In this document: piece after piece, positions 7,100 to 15,754 of the stretch
Layout: each line of letters begins with the position of its first letter
Position numbering within the stretch: the stretch's first letter is position 1
Source: Spirochaetota bacterium
Lineage (GTDB): Bacteria > Spirochaetota > Spirochaetia > Treponematales > Treponemataceae
Length of the DNA stretch: 64,000 bases
Direction: 5' to 3'
Assembly: GCA_023443865.1 (NCBI GenBank)
Contig: JAEZST010000018.1
Location: forward strand, 186,001-250,000
Notes under the pieces: model-generated
Told to the model about the DNA's origin: nothing
The model's input: the letters and a program-made list of their open reading frames with translations, nothing else
Databases searched by the model: none
Position numbers and translations under genes: made by a program

Positions 7100-9150
7100 A
7101 ATTCTATCCTCCTGTCATCCGATTCCGCGGCGCGCGAAACGGCGCCTTCCGGGAAATACCGGGCGACCGCCGACTCGTCGGCGGCCCTCAGCTCGGCAAT
7201 GGTTGCCTTGAGCCCGCTGCCGTCCCCCAGCGCTTCCTGCGTGCGGGCAAGGCCCACGAGACAGGCCGAATTAAAGGGAAGCGCCTTGAGGGCTATCTGG
7301 TAACGGCGCTTCGCCTCGGGGTAATTCCCGCCCAGGTATTCGACGTTACCCATATTTATTTGGGCCTGAGGCAATCCGCTTTGTTTCAAGGCGAACTCGA
7401 ATTGGGATCGGGCGTCGGAGAGAAGGCCGTATTGCGCGTAGAGGATACCGAGGCGGTTCGCGTTTTTATCCGCGTCCTTTCCCGCCTTGATGAGCCGCTC
7501 TAGGCTCGCGACCCGGTCGGCGATCTGGGCGCGCGAAAACCGCTCGAGTTCCGCTTTATACGCGGCAACGAGGGTTTCCGCCGGGGGCAGGGCGACGAGG
7601 GTTCCCGCCTCGGCAAACCCGACCGGCTCATAGGTTTTCCACGCTTCCCGCACGGGGTAAAGCGCCGCGGTGCCCGCCGCCGTCGCGGATGAGAATTGCG
7701 AGGCGCCGACCGTCCAGGCCTTGAGGAAGCCGTCTTTCACCAGGGTAATCTCAACCGGTATCCAGGTTTTCCCGTCGATTACCGCGAAATCGTCCTGGTT
7801 CGCGAACGCACGCCCGGCGTTCTCGGGCGAGAGGGCCGGGTTGAACGCGAGAAAGATATGGCCCGGCGTGGTTACGAGGGCGGTTTCGATCCCCACGGCC
7901 TCCAGGAGGGCGGCATAGAGGACCGTCAGGTCGTCGCAGTCACCCGCGCGGTAGGAAAGGGTTTGGCCGGGAAATTGCAGGAAATCGATTGCCGTATCGC
8001 TGCTTGAGCGTTCGGCGAAGGGCGTGGCGGGATCGGTCGCGTAGCCGATGCCGTACGTCTTGAGGCCCTGAAAGATGGCCAGGGCGGTCCTGAACTCGGT
8101 CGAGATCGCCGGGGCGGAGACGTCGGAGCGAACGGCCGAGGCAATCGTTTTCGAGAATCCGAGGACGATCGGGTCCTTTGCGGTCACGAAGGCCGCGGCC
8201 TTTCTGTCGTCATCCCAGGTCATGGCGTTGCGGTTTTCGACGGTGAGGGTTACGGGAATGGTTTGGCTCATTTTCTTGCCGAGATACCAGTATTCCACCG
8301 TGAACTCTCCCGCCGCCTTGGTCCCTTCCGTTACCCGGAAAATCGCGTCGTTGAAGAGGCCGTAAACGGGGAGTTCCGCCGTGGCGCCCGGCGCGAGGCT
8401 TTTCAGGGTAGCGAAAGCCCGGGGGGTATCCATGTATTGTTTCGCGTAAAAACTGACTTTCAGGTTTTCCATCGGTATATTTTCCCGGTTTTTAACCGTC
8501 GCCATACCGAAGGGGTTTTTGTCGTAGTAGGAGTAAAAGAGCGGAAATACCGGGGTTAGATTCGGCTCCAGGCGGAGGTCCGTGCCCTTGCGGCTTCCCG
8601 CGAGGTCATAGACAAGCCCTAACTGGGCGGAAACGCCCTGATACAAGAGATCGTCGGGGATAGGCGCATAACGGTACTTCGCGCCCAGGTTCATCGCCAG
8701 GGTAGGGGTAAACCGGATCATGAATTCGCCCCCCGCCTCGGCGTAGGGGTTCCTGACCGAACCGCTTTCCGCCGCGGCAAAGTAGATTCCCCCGCCGGCG
8801 AGGGCCCGCAACTCGAGTCGGGGCACCGGCCGGTAGGAAACGCCGAGATCGGCGCCGCCGTAAGCGAAGGAAACCGATTTGCTTGAGCCGTTCAACGGAA
8901 GCGTTTCAAAGTCGAACGAAAGCCTGCCGAACGCGAACCGGGCGAAGCCCGGAACCAGCTCTCCGCGAACCGAGCCGCCGTATCCCATATCGTACAAGAG
9001 TAAACCGTTCGACAGTTTCGGCCCCATGGGCAGCGCGAGGCTCGGTAAAACCGAGAGGGACGCTTCGTTGGATTGCCCGACGACCGGCAAAGCCGCGATT
9101 ACCGCGAATACGGTCAAATATGCGTAAAGCCGCGCTTGTAGGGTACGCAT
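7087..9150 (-). CDS. Exported beta-barrel/transglutaminase-like/TPR protein
   Basis: A 687-residue composite protein. A signal peptide ends near VVGQS (residue ~27). Residues ~30-200 alternate short glycine-rich beta segments typical of an outer-membrane barrel. Residues ~205-330 form a beta-rich linker. A transglutaminase-like protease core follows: YRAGDCDDLTVLYAALLEAVG with catalytic Cys405, then TTPGHIFLAF for His and WIPVE for the third residue. The last ~150 residues contain TPR-like helices (LGILYAQYGLLSDARSQFEFAL, NMGNVEYLGGNYPEAKRRY). This places a peptidase or crosslinking domain at the envelope. AAGGAGG precedes ATG by 5 nt. It is the first gene of a two-gene unit with the Ig-like lipoprotein. 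The barrel assignment is inference; the transglutaminase core is clear. Confidence 0.8.
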   Translation of the reverse strand: MRTLQARLYAYLTVFAVIAALPVVGQSNEASLSVLPSLALPMGPKLSNGLLLYDMGYGGSVRGELVPGFARFAFGRLSFDFETLPLNGSSKSVSFAYGGADLGVSYRPVPRLELRALAGGGIYFAAAESGSVRNPYAEAGGEFMIRFTPTLAMNLGAKYRYAPIPDDLLYQGVSAQLGLVYDLAGSRKGTDLRLEPNLTPVFPLFYSYYDKNPFGMATVKNRENIPMENLKVSFYAKQYMDTPRAFATLKSLAPGATAELPVYGLFNDAIFRVTEGTKAAGEFTVEYWYLGKKMSQTIPVTLTVENRNAMTWDDDRKAAAFVTAKDPIVLGFSKTIASAVRSDVSAPAISTEFRTALAIFQGLKTYGIGYATDPATPFAERSSSDTAIDFLQFPGQTLSYRAGDCDDLTVLYAALLEAVGIETALVTTPGHIFLAFNPALSPENAGRAFANQDDFAVIDGKTWIPVEITLVKDGFLKAWTVGASQFSSATAAGTAALYPVREAWKTYEPVGFAEAGTLVALPPAETLVAAYKAELERFSRAQIADRVASLERLIKAGKDADKNANRLGILYAQYGLLSDARSQFEFALKQSGLPQAQINMGNVEYLGGNYPEAKRRYQIALKALPFNSACLVGLARTQEALGDGSGLKATIAELRAADESAVARYFPEGAVSRAAESDDRRIELWGE

Positions 9151-9212
9151 CGCCGCCTCCTTGGTTTTTTAAAGACGCTTAACGATGTAAAAAACTTGGG
9201 TGCCATGCCGTA

Positions 9213-9242
9213 AGTATAGCGCATGGATCGGCCATCATCTAA
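9213..9242 (-). promoter_or_regulatory. Candidate promoter of the transglutaminase/lipoprotein operon
   Basis: Minus strand: TTAGAT (9237-9242), 18-nt spacer, TATACT (9213-9218). The -10 is strong and the -35 weak. It predicts a leader of about 56 nt with AAGGAGG before the start at 9150. Confidence 0.45.
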
Positions 9243-9292
9243 GCGAGTGAGGAGAAAAGGGCGTTGGGAGGATCGGAAGCCTTTCGGCCCCT

Positions 9293-9901
9293 TCAGTGGT
9301 AGTTAACGGCGCATACGAGACCGGCGGCGAGGGAGTTGGCCGAAACCCCGGTGCCAATGTCGCCGATGCCGTAATAGGTAACGATACCCGCGGTCCTGAG
9401 GGTCAGGTGCCGGAAAAGCGCGGCCCGAAACCCGGCGGAAACCGAGGTGGCCAGCCCAAAGCCTGAATTGTCAAGGGTTAACCCGTTCACCTCGTAATCC
9501 AGGGACCATCGGTGGGCGCCGACGCCGAGATCGAGATACAGGAACCCCGCCTCGAGGCGGGTAAACGCGCCGAAGGGCACCGTCGTGAGGCGGTAATGAA
9601 CCGAGCCGTCGGGAGCCTCGGTATCCAGTATACCGGCCATTCCGGCCCTGAAACCCGCGATGTACGCGGTCTCGAAAGACGCGGAAGGGAGCGGATTGTC
9701 CCACTGGACGCCGATTTCCGCGGTAACGGGATAGTACTCGAGCTCAATGTCCCATCCCGCTTCCCGCTCATGGGCCATGTCGTCTTGCGTCTGGCTGTAG
9801 CGGAGTTCGGCCCCGACGGTAATGCCCGTGGGGGCGGGCAGCGCGAAGGAGGACGCGAGGGCGCAGAGGGCGAGGGCGACGGTCGGCACGATACGTTTCA
9901 T
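9293..9901 (-). CDS. Exported protein, probable outer-membrane beta-barrel
   Basis: A 202-residue protein starting MKRIVPTVALALCALASSFALPAP, a textbook signal peptide with cleavage near Ala-Leu-Pro. The mature part is rich in alternating hydrophobic, glycine and aromatic residues (ITVGAELRYSQTQ, LYLDLGVGAHRWSLDYEV, SVSAGFRAALFRHLTLRTAG) and looks like an eight-stranded-type barrel. The ATG at 9901 is chosen over upstream in-frame ATGs because a consensus promoter ends 7 nt before it and no Shine-Dalgarno site serves any candidate. It lies downstream of the chemoreceptor on the same strand but has its own promoter. The specific function is unknown. Confidence 0.7.
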   Translation of the reverse strand: MKRIVPTVALALCALASSFALPAPTGITVGAELRYSQTQDDMAHEREAGWDIELEYYPVTAEIGVQWDNPLPSASFETAYIAGFRAGMAGILDTEAPDGSVHYRLTTVPFGAFTRLEAGFLYLDLGVGAHRWSLDYEVNGLTLDNSGFGLATSVSAGFRAALFRHLTLRTAGIVTYYGIGDIGTGVSANSLAAGLVCAVNYH

Positions 9902-9908
9902 GGCGACC

Positions 9909-9937
9909 ATCATATACGATATGGGGAGGGTTCTCAA
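9909..9937 (-). promoter_or_regulatory. Leaderless-type promoter of the barrel gene
   Basis: Minus strand: TTGAGA (9932-9937), 17-nt spacer, TATGAT (9909-9914), then GGTCGCC and ATG at 9901. The 7-nt gap puts the predicted transcript start on the initiator codon. Confidence 0.7.
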
Positions 9938-9941
9938 CCGC

Positions 9942-12209
9942 CTATTCTTCTCTTACGGAAATCTGCGAGAATACGAGATTCTGGTTCACGGTCATGTTTT
10001 GGAGATCGTTGGCGGTTTCCGACAGCTGCCGGGATTGAATGGCCATCTCTCCCACCGAGATCGTTATTTCCTCGAGGCGATTGACCGTGGTGTTGATCAT
10101 GCCCTCGATCGCGTCCATGTTCGTTTTAACGCCCGCTCCCGCGTCCCGGATCCCGCCAACCGCGCCGTCGATGCGCTTAATGGATTGATTGGCCTCGTTC
10201 AGCACGGTTACGATGGAATCGAACGATGCCTTGGTGTCCCTCGTCCGGTCAAGGTTGGCGGCTACCTGCCGCTTTCCGTTTTCGCCGGCGGCAATGATGG
10301 TTTTCATGTTGTTTCCGATGCTCACGACGGTTTCCCGGATTCCTTCCGCCGCGCGGACCGAATTTTCGGCTAGGGAGCGAACCTCCCCGGCAACGACGGC
10401 GAAGCCCTTGCCGGCGTTGCCCGCGCGCGCCGCCTGTATGGAGGCGTTTATCGCGAGTACGTTGGTGCTCTCGGCTATCTGCTCGATAGTCCCCACGAAA
10501 TTCTGGACCGCCTTCAGCCGTTCGCCGAATTCGCCCAATTCCTTCGCGATTGCCTCGATCATGCCCTTCAGCTTTTGCGTGTCGTCGAGGGTTGCCTCGC
10601 TCGTGGCCGCCCCGACCCGGGCGTCTTCCGTGATTTTCTCCACCAAGCCGGAATAGTCGGCTACCGAGGAAACCACGCTGGAAATCATGCCGTTCAGCCC
10701 GGAAAGCTCCGCGTCGTTGGCGTCGATCCGCCGCTTTTGCTCGCCGATATCGCCCTTAATGCCGGCGATGGACGAGTCGATTTGCCCGTTCGACCGGGCC
10801 GATTCTTCCGCCGCCGCCGCGAGGCCCTGGCTCGTATCGCGGAGGTGCCCCACGTTATCGATCATGGTCTGGATAAGCTCGCGGAAGCTGAAGGGCTCAG
10901 TATTGAAGGTGGTTACCGAGACGCCGGAATCCACCGCCTTGTTGATGGTTTCAACGACGGCCTGATCGTTCACGGTAAGGGCGATGCCGTCGAACTTTTC
11001 CCGTACGAAGCGCTCGATCTCCGGGTTAAAGCGCGTCGCGCTGCCGAAATCGGACCAATCGTTGAAGACGTCCACGGTTTCGAGCTCCACGTCCAGTTCC
11101 GCCAGGGCCTTTTTCGCGGCCTCGCTTCCCCGGGTCAGTTCGGCGAAGAAACCGGTGGAAAGGGGGAGGATCAGGGCGATGCGGTATTTCTTTCGGGATT
11201 TTCGGGGTACCGGTTTCGCCATCAGGTTAACTTCATCTTCCCTGAGAATGCGGCTTTCCGAAGCGTCGTCCCAATAGGTTTTATAGTTCTGGTTATCGAT
11301 GACGATTGGCTTCATGAAGAGTTTCGGGCTCACCGGGTTCCAGCCCGACTCGAGATGGTTATAGAGGTGGATAATGGCGTTATACGACTGGATGTACGCG
11401 TTTTGCTCGATCAGGCACTGGATGGATCCCTCTTTGAGCATTTCGATGTTTTCCGCCATGGCGTCGAAGGCGACGACCTTGATTCCGGTGCGGCCCCGTT
11501 CCTTGAGCGTCTGGACCACCGCAGCGGGCGTGTGCCCGTCGGTGTCGTATACGAGGCTTAAATCGGGGATTTTCTCCAAAAGTCCCGCCATGCACACGGT
11601 CGTCTCGTCGCGGTTCCCGCCGCCCTCGTAGGCTCCCGCCCACCTGATGTTCGGAATGCCCGAAAGATAATCAAGGCAGCCCTTCATGCGCAATACGTGG
11701 TTAACCTGCTCGAATTTGGGAATAATGCAGGTCACCGTCCCCTTGCCGCCCAGGATGCGCGCGATAGCCTCGCCGGCCATGCGGCCTTCCTGGTAGCTAT
11801 TGGCCCCGGTAAAACAGATGCGCTTTGAGGGCATCGCGGTGGTGTTGTTGAAATCGGTGAAATCGGTTTTTAGGATCTCCGCCAGTCGCCGCGCCTCGGG
11901 GGTTTTCGGCTCCGTATCGGGAAATTGTATCTCCACGCGGAGGTCTCCGGAGGCAAAGGTCGAGATGCCCCGACCGAGCCGAGACGCGGCCTTGGCGAGG
12001 GGTCCCTCGAGGTCGGCCGATATTTCGGAGAACCGCCGGGATAGACGGAACGAGAGGACGGCGGTGACCGTTCCGGAAACGGCGAAAACGGCGCCGACTA
12101 CGGCAAACAGGGGGTCGTTTCGGAGCAGAAACAACGCCAAGCACGCAAGTACGGGAATCACAAGGGCGGCGATGAACACAGGAACGGCTTTCCGCATTAG
12201 TAACCTCAC
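9942..12209 (-). CDS. Methyl-accepting chemotaxis-type receptor with internal binding-protein-like domain
   Basis: A 755-residue receptor. Two membrane segments (about residues 8-29 and 34-53) are joined by a loop of a few residues and followed by a HAMP-like helix pair (LSRRFSEISADL ... FASGDLRVEI). Residues ~130-310 resemble lobe 2 of a type-1 sugar-binding protein (CFTGANSYQEGRMAGEAIA ... PIVIDNQNY). Residues ~340-440 resemble lobe 1 (KKYRIALILPLSTGFFAE ... SGVSVTTFNTEP). The lobes are therefore in reversed order and sit on the predicted cytoplasmic side. The signalling tip is canonical in outline: NVLAINASIQAARAG followed by KGFAVVAGEVRSLAE. It should feed CheA/CheW. The start is GTG 12209, or ATG 12197 with GAGG ahead. 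It lies 73 bp downstream of uvrB with its own promoter. Confidence 0.85.
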   Translation of the reverse strand: MRLLMRKAVPVFIAALVIPVLACLALFLLRNDPLFAVVGAVFAVSGTVTAVLSFRLSRRFSEISADLEGPLAKAASRLGRGISTFASGDLRVEIQFPDTEPKTPEARRLAEILKTDFTDFNNTTAMPSKRICFTGANSYQEGRMAGEAIARILGGKGTVTCIIPKFEQVNHVLRMKGCLDYLSGIPNIRWAGAYEGGGNRDETTVCMAGLLEKIPDLSLVYDTDGHTPAAVVQTLKERGRTGIKVVAFDAMAENIEMLKEGSIQCLIEQNAYIQSYNAIIHLYNHLESGWNPVSPKLFMKPIVIDNQNYKTYWDDASESRILREDEVNLMAKPVPRKSRKKYRIALILPLSTGFFAELTRGSEAAKKALAELDVELETVDVFNDWSDFGSATRFNPEIERFVREKFDGIALTVNDQAVVETINKAVDSGVSVTTFNTEPFSFRELIQTMIDNVGHLRDTSQGLAAAAEESARSNGQIDSSIAGIKGDIGEQKRRIDANDAELSGLNGMISSVVSSVADYSGLVEKITEDARVGAATSEATLDDTQKLKGMIEAIAKELGEFGERLKAVQNFVGTIEQIAESTNVLAINASIQAARAGNAGKGFAVVAGEVRSLAENSVRAAEGIRETVVSIGNNMKTIIAAGENGKRQVAANLDRTRDTKASFDSIVTVLNEANQSIKRIDGAVGGIRDAGAGVKTNMDAIEGMINTTVNRLEEITISVGEMAIQSRQLSETANDLQNMTVNQNLVFSQISVREE

Positions 12210-12217
12210 GGGTATAT

Positions 12218-12246
12218 ACGATAAAGGGTATCCTTTATTCCGTCAA
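12218..12246 (-). promoter_or_regulatory. Promoter of the chemoreceptor gene
   Basis: Minus strand: TTGACG (12241-12246), 17-nt spacer, TATCGT (12218-12223), then 8 nt to GTG at 12209. If transcription starts at the GTG, the message could be read leaderlessly from GTG, or use the GAGG at its very 5' end to start at ATG 12197. Confidence 0.55.
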
Positions 12247-12282
12247 ATTCTTGTTTCCCTTGGTATCTTTTTTTTTAACGCC

Positions 12283-14268
12283 TTATCCCATTGCCTTTAT
12301 TTCGGCTATCCGGTCGCGAATGACCGCCGCTTCCTCAAACTGCAGGAGTTCGGCGTACTCGGCCATCTGCTTTTCGAGTTCCTTGACCAGTTTTTTCCGT
12401 TCCTGCGGGATGAGGAGGTTATAGCTCGATACGAGCACTCCCGATTCTGTTTCTGCCGCCTCTTTCTTGAGCTCGTTTTCGCGGGTCAGGATATCTTCCA
12501 CCGCCTTCTTGATGGTCGTGGGCGTTATTCCGTGGTCGGCGTTCCACTTTTCCTGAATGGCGCGCCGGCGATCGGTCTCGCTTATGGCGGCCTTCATGGC
12601 GTCGCTCATTCGGTCGGCGTACATAACCACCGTGCCCTTCACGTTGCGCGCGGCGCGGCCGATAATCTGGATCAGGCTCGTGGTGGAGCGGAGAAAGCCG
12701 ATTTTGTCCGCGTCGAGGATTCCGATGAACGAAACCTCGGGCAGGTCTATACCTTCCCTCAGGAGGTTAATGCCCACCAAAATGTCGAACTCGCCCATGC
12801 GGAGGCCCTTGAGAATTTCAACGCGCTCGATGGTCTCCACCTCGGAATGGATATACTTCACCTTCAGCCCGAGGCCCGTGAGGTAGTCGGTGAGGTCTTC
12901 GGCCATTCGCTTGGTCAGCGTCAGGATAAGGCTCCGCTCGTTCAGCGCGATTCGCGCCTTCACTTCCCGGTAGATATCTTCCATCTGCCCTTCGCTGGGA
13001 CGAACCTCTATTTTCGGGTCCAGGAGGCCGGTCGGGCGGATTACCTGCTCGACTACCCGGGAGGAACGCTTGATTTCCTCTTCCCGGGGCGTGGCGGAAA
13101 CGAAAACGGCCTGATTGATCATGCCCTCGAATTCGCCGATCTTGAGCGGGCGGTTGTCCATGGCGCAGGGAAGGCGAAAGCCGAAGTCCACGAGGTTTTG
13201 CTTCCTGGACCGGTCCCCTTCGTACATGGCGCCCACCTGGCTCCAGGTGACGTGGCTTTCGTCCATGAAAAGGAGAAAATCGTCGGGAAAGTAATGAAAT
13301 AGGGTGGCGGGCGGGTCGCCCGGATTGCGTTGCGCGATGGGGGCGGAGTAGTTTTCGATACCGGGGCAGTAGCCCATTTCTGCAAGCATCTCTAGGTCGT
13401 ATTCGGTTCTCGTTTTCAGCCGCTCAGCCTCAAGGATCTTGCCTTGGATTCGGAATCGCTCCAGCTGTTCGTCCAACTGCCCGCGGATTCGCTCGAGGGC
13501 GTTCGGTATCGCGTCTTCCCGCATTACGAAGTGCTTCGCCGGATAGATGGAAAGCTCGTCCAGCTCGTTCGTGATCTCGCCCGATACCGGATTGAATTTG
13601 CGGATGCGGGCGATCTCCTCCCAGTCGAACTCTATGCGGTAGGCCTCCTCGAGGTAGGCCGGGAATATTTCCAGGGTGTCGCCCCGGGAACGAAAGCGGC
13701 CCCGTTCGAGTACCGCGTCGTTTCGCTCGTACTGCAAGGAAACGAGTTTCTTTTTCAATTCGTCCGGGTCGATGCTTTCGCCCTTCTCCACGTGTATCCT
13801 CATGTCCCGGTACGATTCGGGCAATCCGAGACCGTAAATGCAGGAAACGGTGGAGACCACGATCACGTCGCGCCGTTCCATAAGGCTGAAGGTCGCCGAC
13901 AATCGGAGCCGGTCGATCTCGTCGTTGATCGAGGCGTCTTTTTCTATGTACAGGTCCCGCGCGGGCACGTAGGCCTCGGGTTGGTAGTAATCGTAATAGG
14001 AAACGAAGTACTCCACCGCGTTGTTCGGGAAGAACGATTTAAACTCCCGGTACAGCTGGGCGGCCAGGGTTTTATTGTGGCTGATCACCAATGTGGGCCG
14101 CTGGACCCCCTCGATGATTTTGGCCATGGAGAAGGTTTTCCCCGAGCCGGTCACGCCCTTGAGGGTTTGATAGCGGTCTCCCGCGCGGATTCCCTCGACT
14201 AAGGCCGCGATGGCCTCGGGTTGGTCGCCGGCAGGTTCGTAATCGGATACTACCTTAAACGGTCTCAT
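12283..14268 (-). CDS. uvrB: Excinuclease ABC subunit B
   Basis: The helicase-like damage-verification subunit of nucleotide excision repair, acting with UvrA and then UvrC. It has 661 residues, the normal length. Walker A GVTGSGKT is at 38-45, the beta-hairpin YFVSYYDYYQPEAYVP at about 87-102, a DESH box lies near residue 340, and the helicase C-terminal motifs include LREGIDLPEVSFIGILDADK and QIIGRAARN. The C-terminal UVR motif (LEKQMAEYAELLQFEEAAVIRDRI) is present for UvrC contact. It starts 7 bp after the stop of htrA on the same strand, so the two are probably co-transcribed. No uvrA or uvrC lies in the window. Confidence 0.98.
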   Translation of the reverse strand: MRPFKVVSDYEPAGDQPEAIAALVEGIRAGDRYQTLKGVTGSGKTFSMAKIIEGVQRPTLVISHNKTLAAQLYREFKSFFPNNAVEYFVSYYDYYQPEAYVPARDLYIEKDASINDEIDRLRLSATFSLMERRDVIVVSTVSCIYGLGLPESYRDMRIHVEKGESIDPDELKKKLVSLQYERNDAVLERGRFRSRGDTLEIFPAYLEEAYRIEFDWEEIARIRKFNPVSGEITNELDELSIYPAKHFVMREDAIPNALERIRGQLDEQLERFRIQGKILEAERLKTRTEYDLEMLAEMGYCPGIENYSAPIAQRNPGDPPATLFHYFPDDFLLFMDESHVTWSQVGAMYEGDRSRKQNLVDFGFRLPCAMDNRPLKIGEFEGMINQAVFVSATPREEEIKRSSRVVEQVIRPTGLLDPKIEVRPSEGQMEDIYREVKARIALNERSLILTLTKRMAEDLTDYLTGLGLKVKYIHSEVETIERVEILKGLRMGEFDILVGINLLREGIDLPEVSFIGILDADKIGFLRSTTSLIQIIGRAARNVKGTVVMYADRMSDAMKAAISETDRRRAIQEKWNADHGITPTTIKKAVEDILTRENELKKEAAETESGVLVSSYNLLIPQERKKLVKELEKQMAEYAELLQFEEAAVIRDRIAEIKAMG

Positions 14269-14275
14269 GGGCCCC

Positions 14276-15529
14276 TCAGTTCGCCCGCTCGGCGAGGGTA
14301 AGCTTGAGGTTAATCTGCTGCCTGCCCCGCAGTACGGATATCTCCACCGTCTCTCCCGGTTTTCGCGATTCCAGGGCCGAATAGTAGTCGGTGAGGGTGT
14401 CCACCTTTTGGCCGGCTATTGCCGTGATTATGTCGCCCCCGAGGTAGATGACCGAGTTGCTCCTGCCGGACCCGTACCGAACGCCTTCGGTCCCTCCCTT
14501 TAAGCCCGCCTTCTCCGCGTGGCTTCCCTTGGAAACCTGGGAAACCAGCAAGCCCTTGTCGGTGGAAAGCCTCGCGTAGTTCGCTATGGACGAATTGAGC
14601 TGCACGAGCTCGGCGTCGATTGAGCCGCGCCTGACCTTGCCGAATTGAATGAGCTCGGACACCACCCGTTTCGCGGTGTTTACCGGGATCGAGAAGCCTA
14701 TTCCCGCGCTGTCCCCGGAGTTTGAATAGATCATCGTGTTGATTCCGATCATCCTGCCCGAGGTATCGAGGAGGGGGCCGCCCGAATTGCCGGGATTGAT
14801 GGCCGTATCGGTCTGGATCATATTCTTTATGATGGTGTTGTTCTGCGTCTTGATCGGGCGCCCAAGGGCGGAAACGATGCCCGTAGTCAGGGTGCGGTCA
14901 AAGCCGAAGGGATTGCCGATGGCGAGCACCTTCTGCCCCACGAGAAGGTTGCCCGAATCGCCGAAGGGAATGGTGGTGAGGGTCATGTCTTTCGGGGGCG
15001 TAAACTTGAGCACGGCAATGTCGTTTTCCTTGTCCACGCCGACTACCGCGCCCTCGTACTGGCTTCCGTCTGAAAGGGAAACGTATATCTTGGTCGCGTC
15101 GGATATTACGTGGCTGTTGGTCACCACGTAGCCGCGCGTGTCGATAATGGAACCCGAGCCGGAGGCGCCCTCTTGCGGCACCGGTTCAAGGAACCAGTTT
15201 ATCCCGACGGTCTCGGTGGTGATGTTCACTACCGCGTCTTTGGCGTTCCTGTAGACGGAAATGTTTTGCTGCTCGTCCTGGGTGTAACCGACGGTGTCGG
15301 CGGCGGGACGGGGGAGCGGGGAATCGGCCTCGGCGGGCGAGTTGGTAAGGAGCTGGAGGGTAGGGAGACCGTCTCCGTCGGCCGCGGTAGCGGCAACCGC
15401 GCCTTGGGCATACGAGCGGGCAGCGCCCGGCAAAATTCCCGCCGCCTCCAGGGCAAGGGTGCCCCCGGACGCCAATGCCGCCGCGATTAATACGATCCCG
15501 GCAACCTGATACTTACTATATAGACGCAT
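14276..15529 (-). CDS. HtrA/DegP-family trypsin-like serine protease with PDZ domain
   Basis: An envelope quality-control protease of 417 residues. The N terminus is a signal anchor (YQVAGIVLIAAALASGGTLAL). The catalytic triad is visible: His in VTNSHVISDATKI, Asp in KENDIAVLKF, Ser in INPGNSGGPLLD. One PDZ domain follows (LLVSQVSKGSHAEKAGLKGG ... GDIITAIAGQKVDTL). ATG 15529 is selected over upstream in-frame codons because GAAGGAG lies 8 nt before it and a TTGTCT-17-TATATT promoter precedes that. It leads the htrA-uvrB unit, pairing envelope stress protease with DNA repair. Single-PDZ architecture fits DegS/HtrA types; I do not assign a specific gene symbol. Confidence 0.93.
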   Translation of the reverse strand: MRLYSKYQVAGIVLIAAALASGGTLALEAAGILPGAARSYAQGAVAATAADGDGLPTLQLLTNSPAEADSPLPRPAADTVGYTQDEQQNISVYRNAKDAVVNITTETVGINWFLEPVPQEGASGSGSIIDTRGYVVTNSHVISDATKIYVSLSDGSQYEGAVVGVDKENDIAVLKFTPPKDMTLTTIPFGDSGNLLVGQKVLAIGNPFGFDRTLTTGIVSALGRPIKTQNNTIIKNMIQTDTAINPGNSGGPLLDTSGRMIGINTMIYSNSGDSAGIGFSIPVNTAKRVVSELIQFGKVRRGSIDAELVQLNSSIANYARLSTDKGLLVSQVSKGSHAEKAGLKGGTEGVRYGSGRSNSVIYLGGDIITAIAGQKVDTLTDYYSALESRKPGETVEISVLRGRQQINLKLTLAERAN

Positions 15530-15564
15530 GATCGATTCTCCTTCGCCTTTGCATTCTCCCATAA

Positions 15565-15593
15565 AATATAGAAAAAAGGGCGGCCTTAGACAA
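15565..15593 (-). promoter_or_regulatory. Promoter of htrA-uvrB
   Basis: Minus strand: TTGTCT (15588-15593), 17-nt spacer, TATATT (15565-15570). Predicted leader of about 30 nt containing GAAGGAG. Confidence 0.65.
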
Positions 15594-15667
15594 TGCATGG
15601 GCCGTCATAAAGGAAAATCTTACGAGGTAAACGGGTTATCGGGGAACGCGCGGGCTATCCGCCCGTT

Positions 15668-15710
15668 GAAAAAAGAAACCCTAGGAAATTCTGGAGAATT
15701 TCCTAGGGTT
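15668..15710 (-). terminator. Rho-independent terminator of the phosphofructokinase gene
   Basis: A perfect 16-bp inverted repeat (15677-15692 with 15695-15710) around a 2-nt centre. On the minus strand it is followed by TTTCTTTTTT. It lies 45 bp past the phosphofructokinase stop codon. Confidence 0.85.
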
Positions 15711-15754
15711 CTGCGTCGCCGATTAAGGCGCTATGCGGTTTCTAGAAGTAAGGA

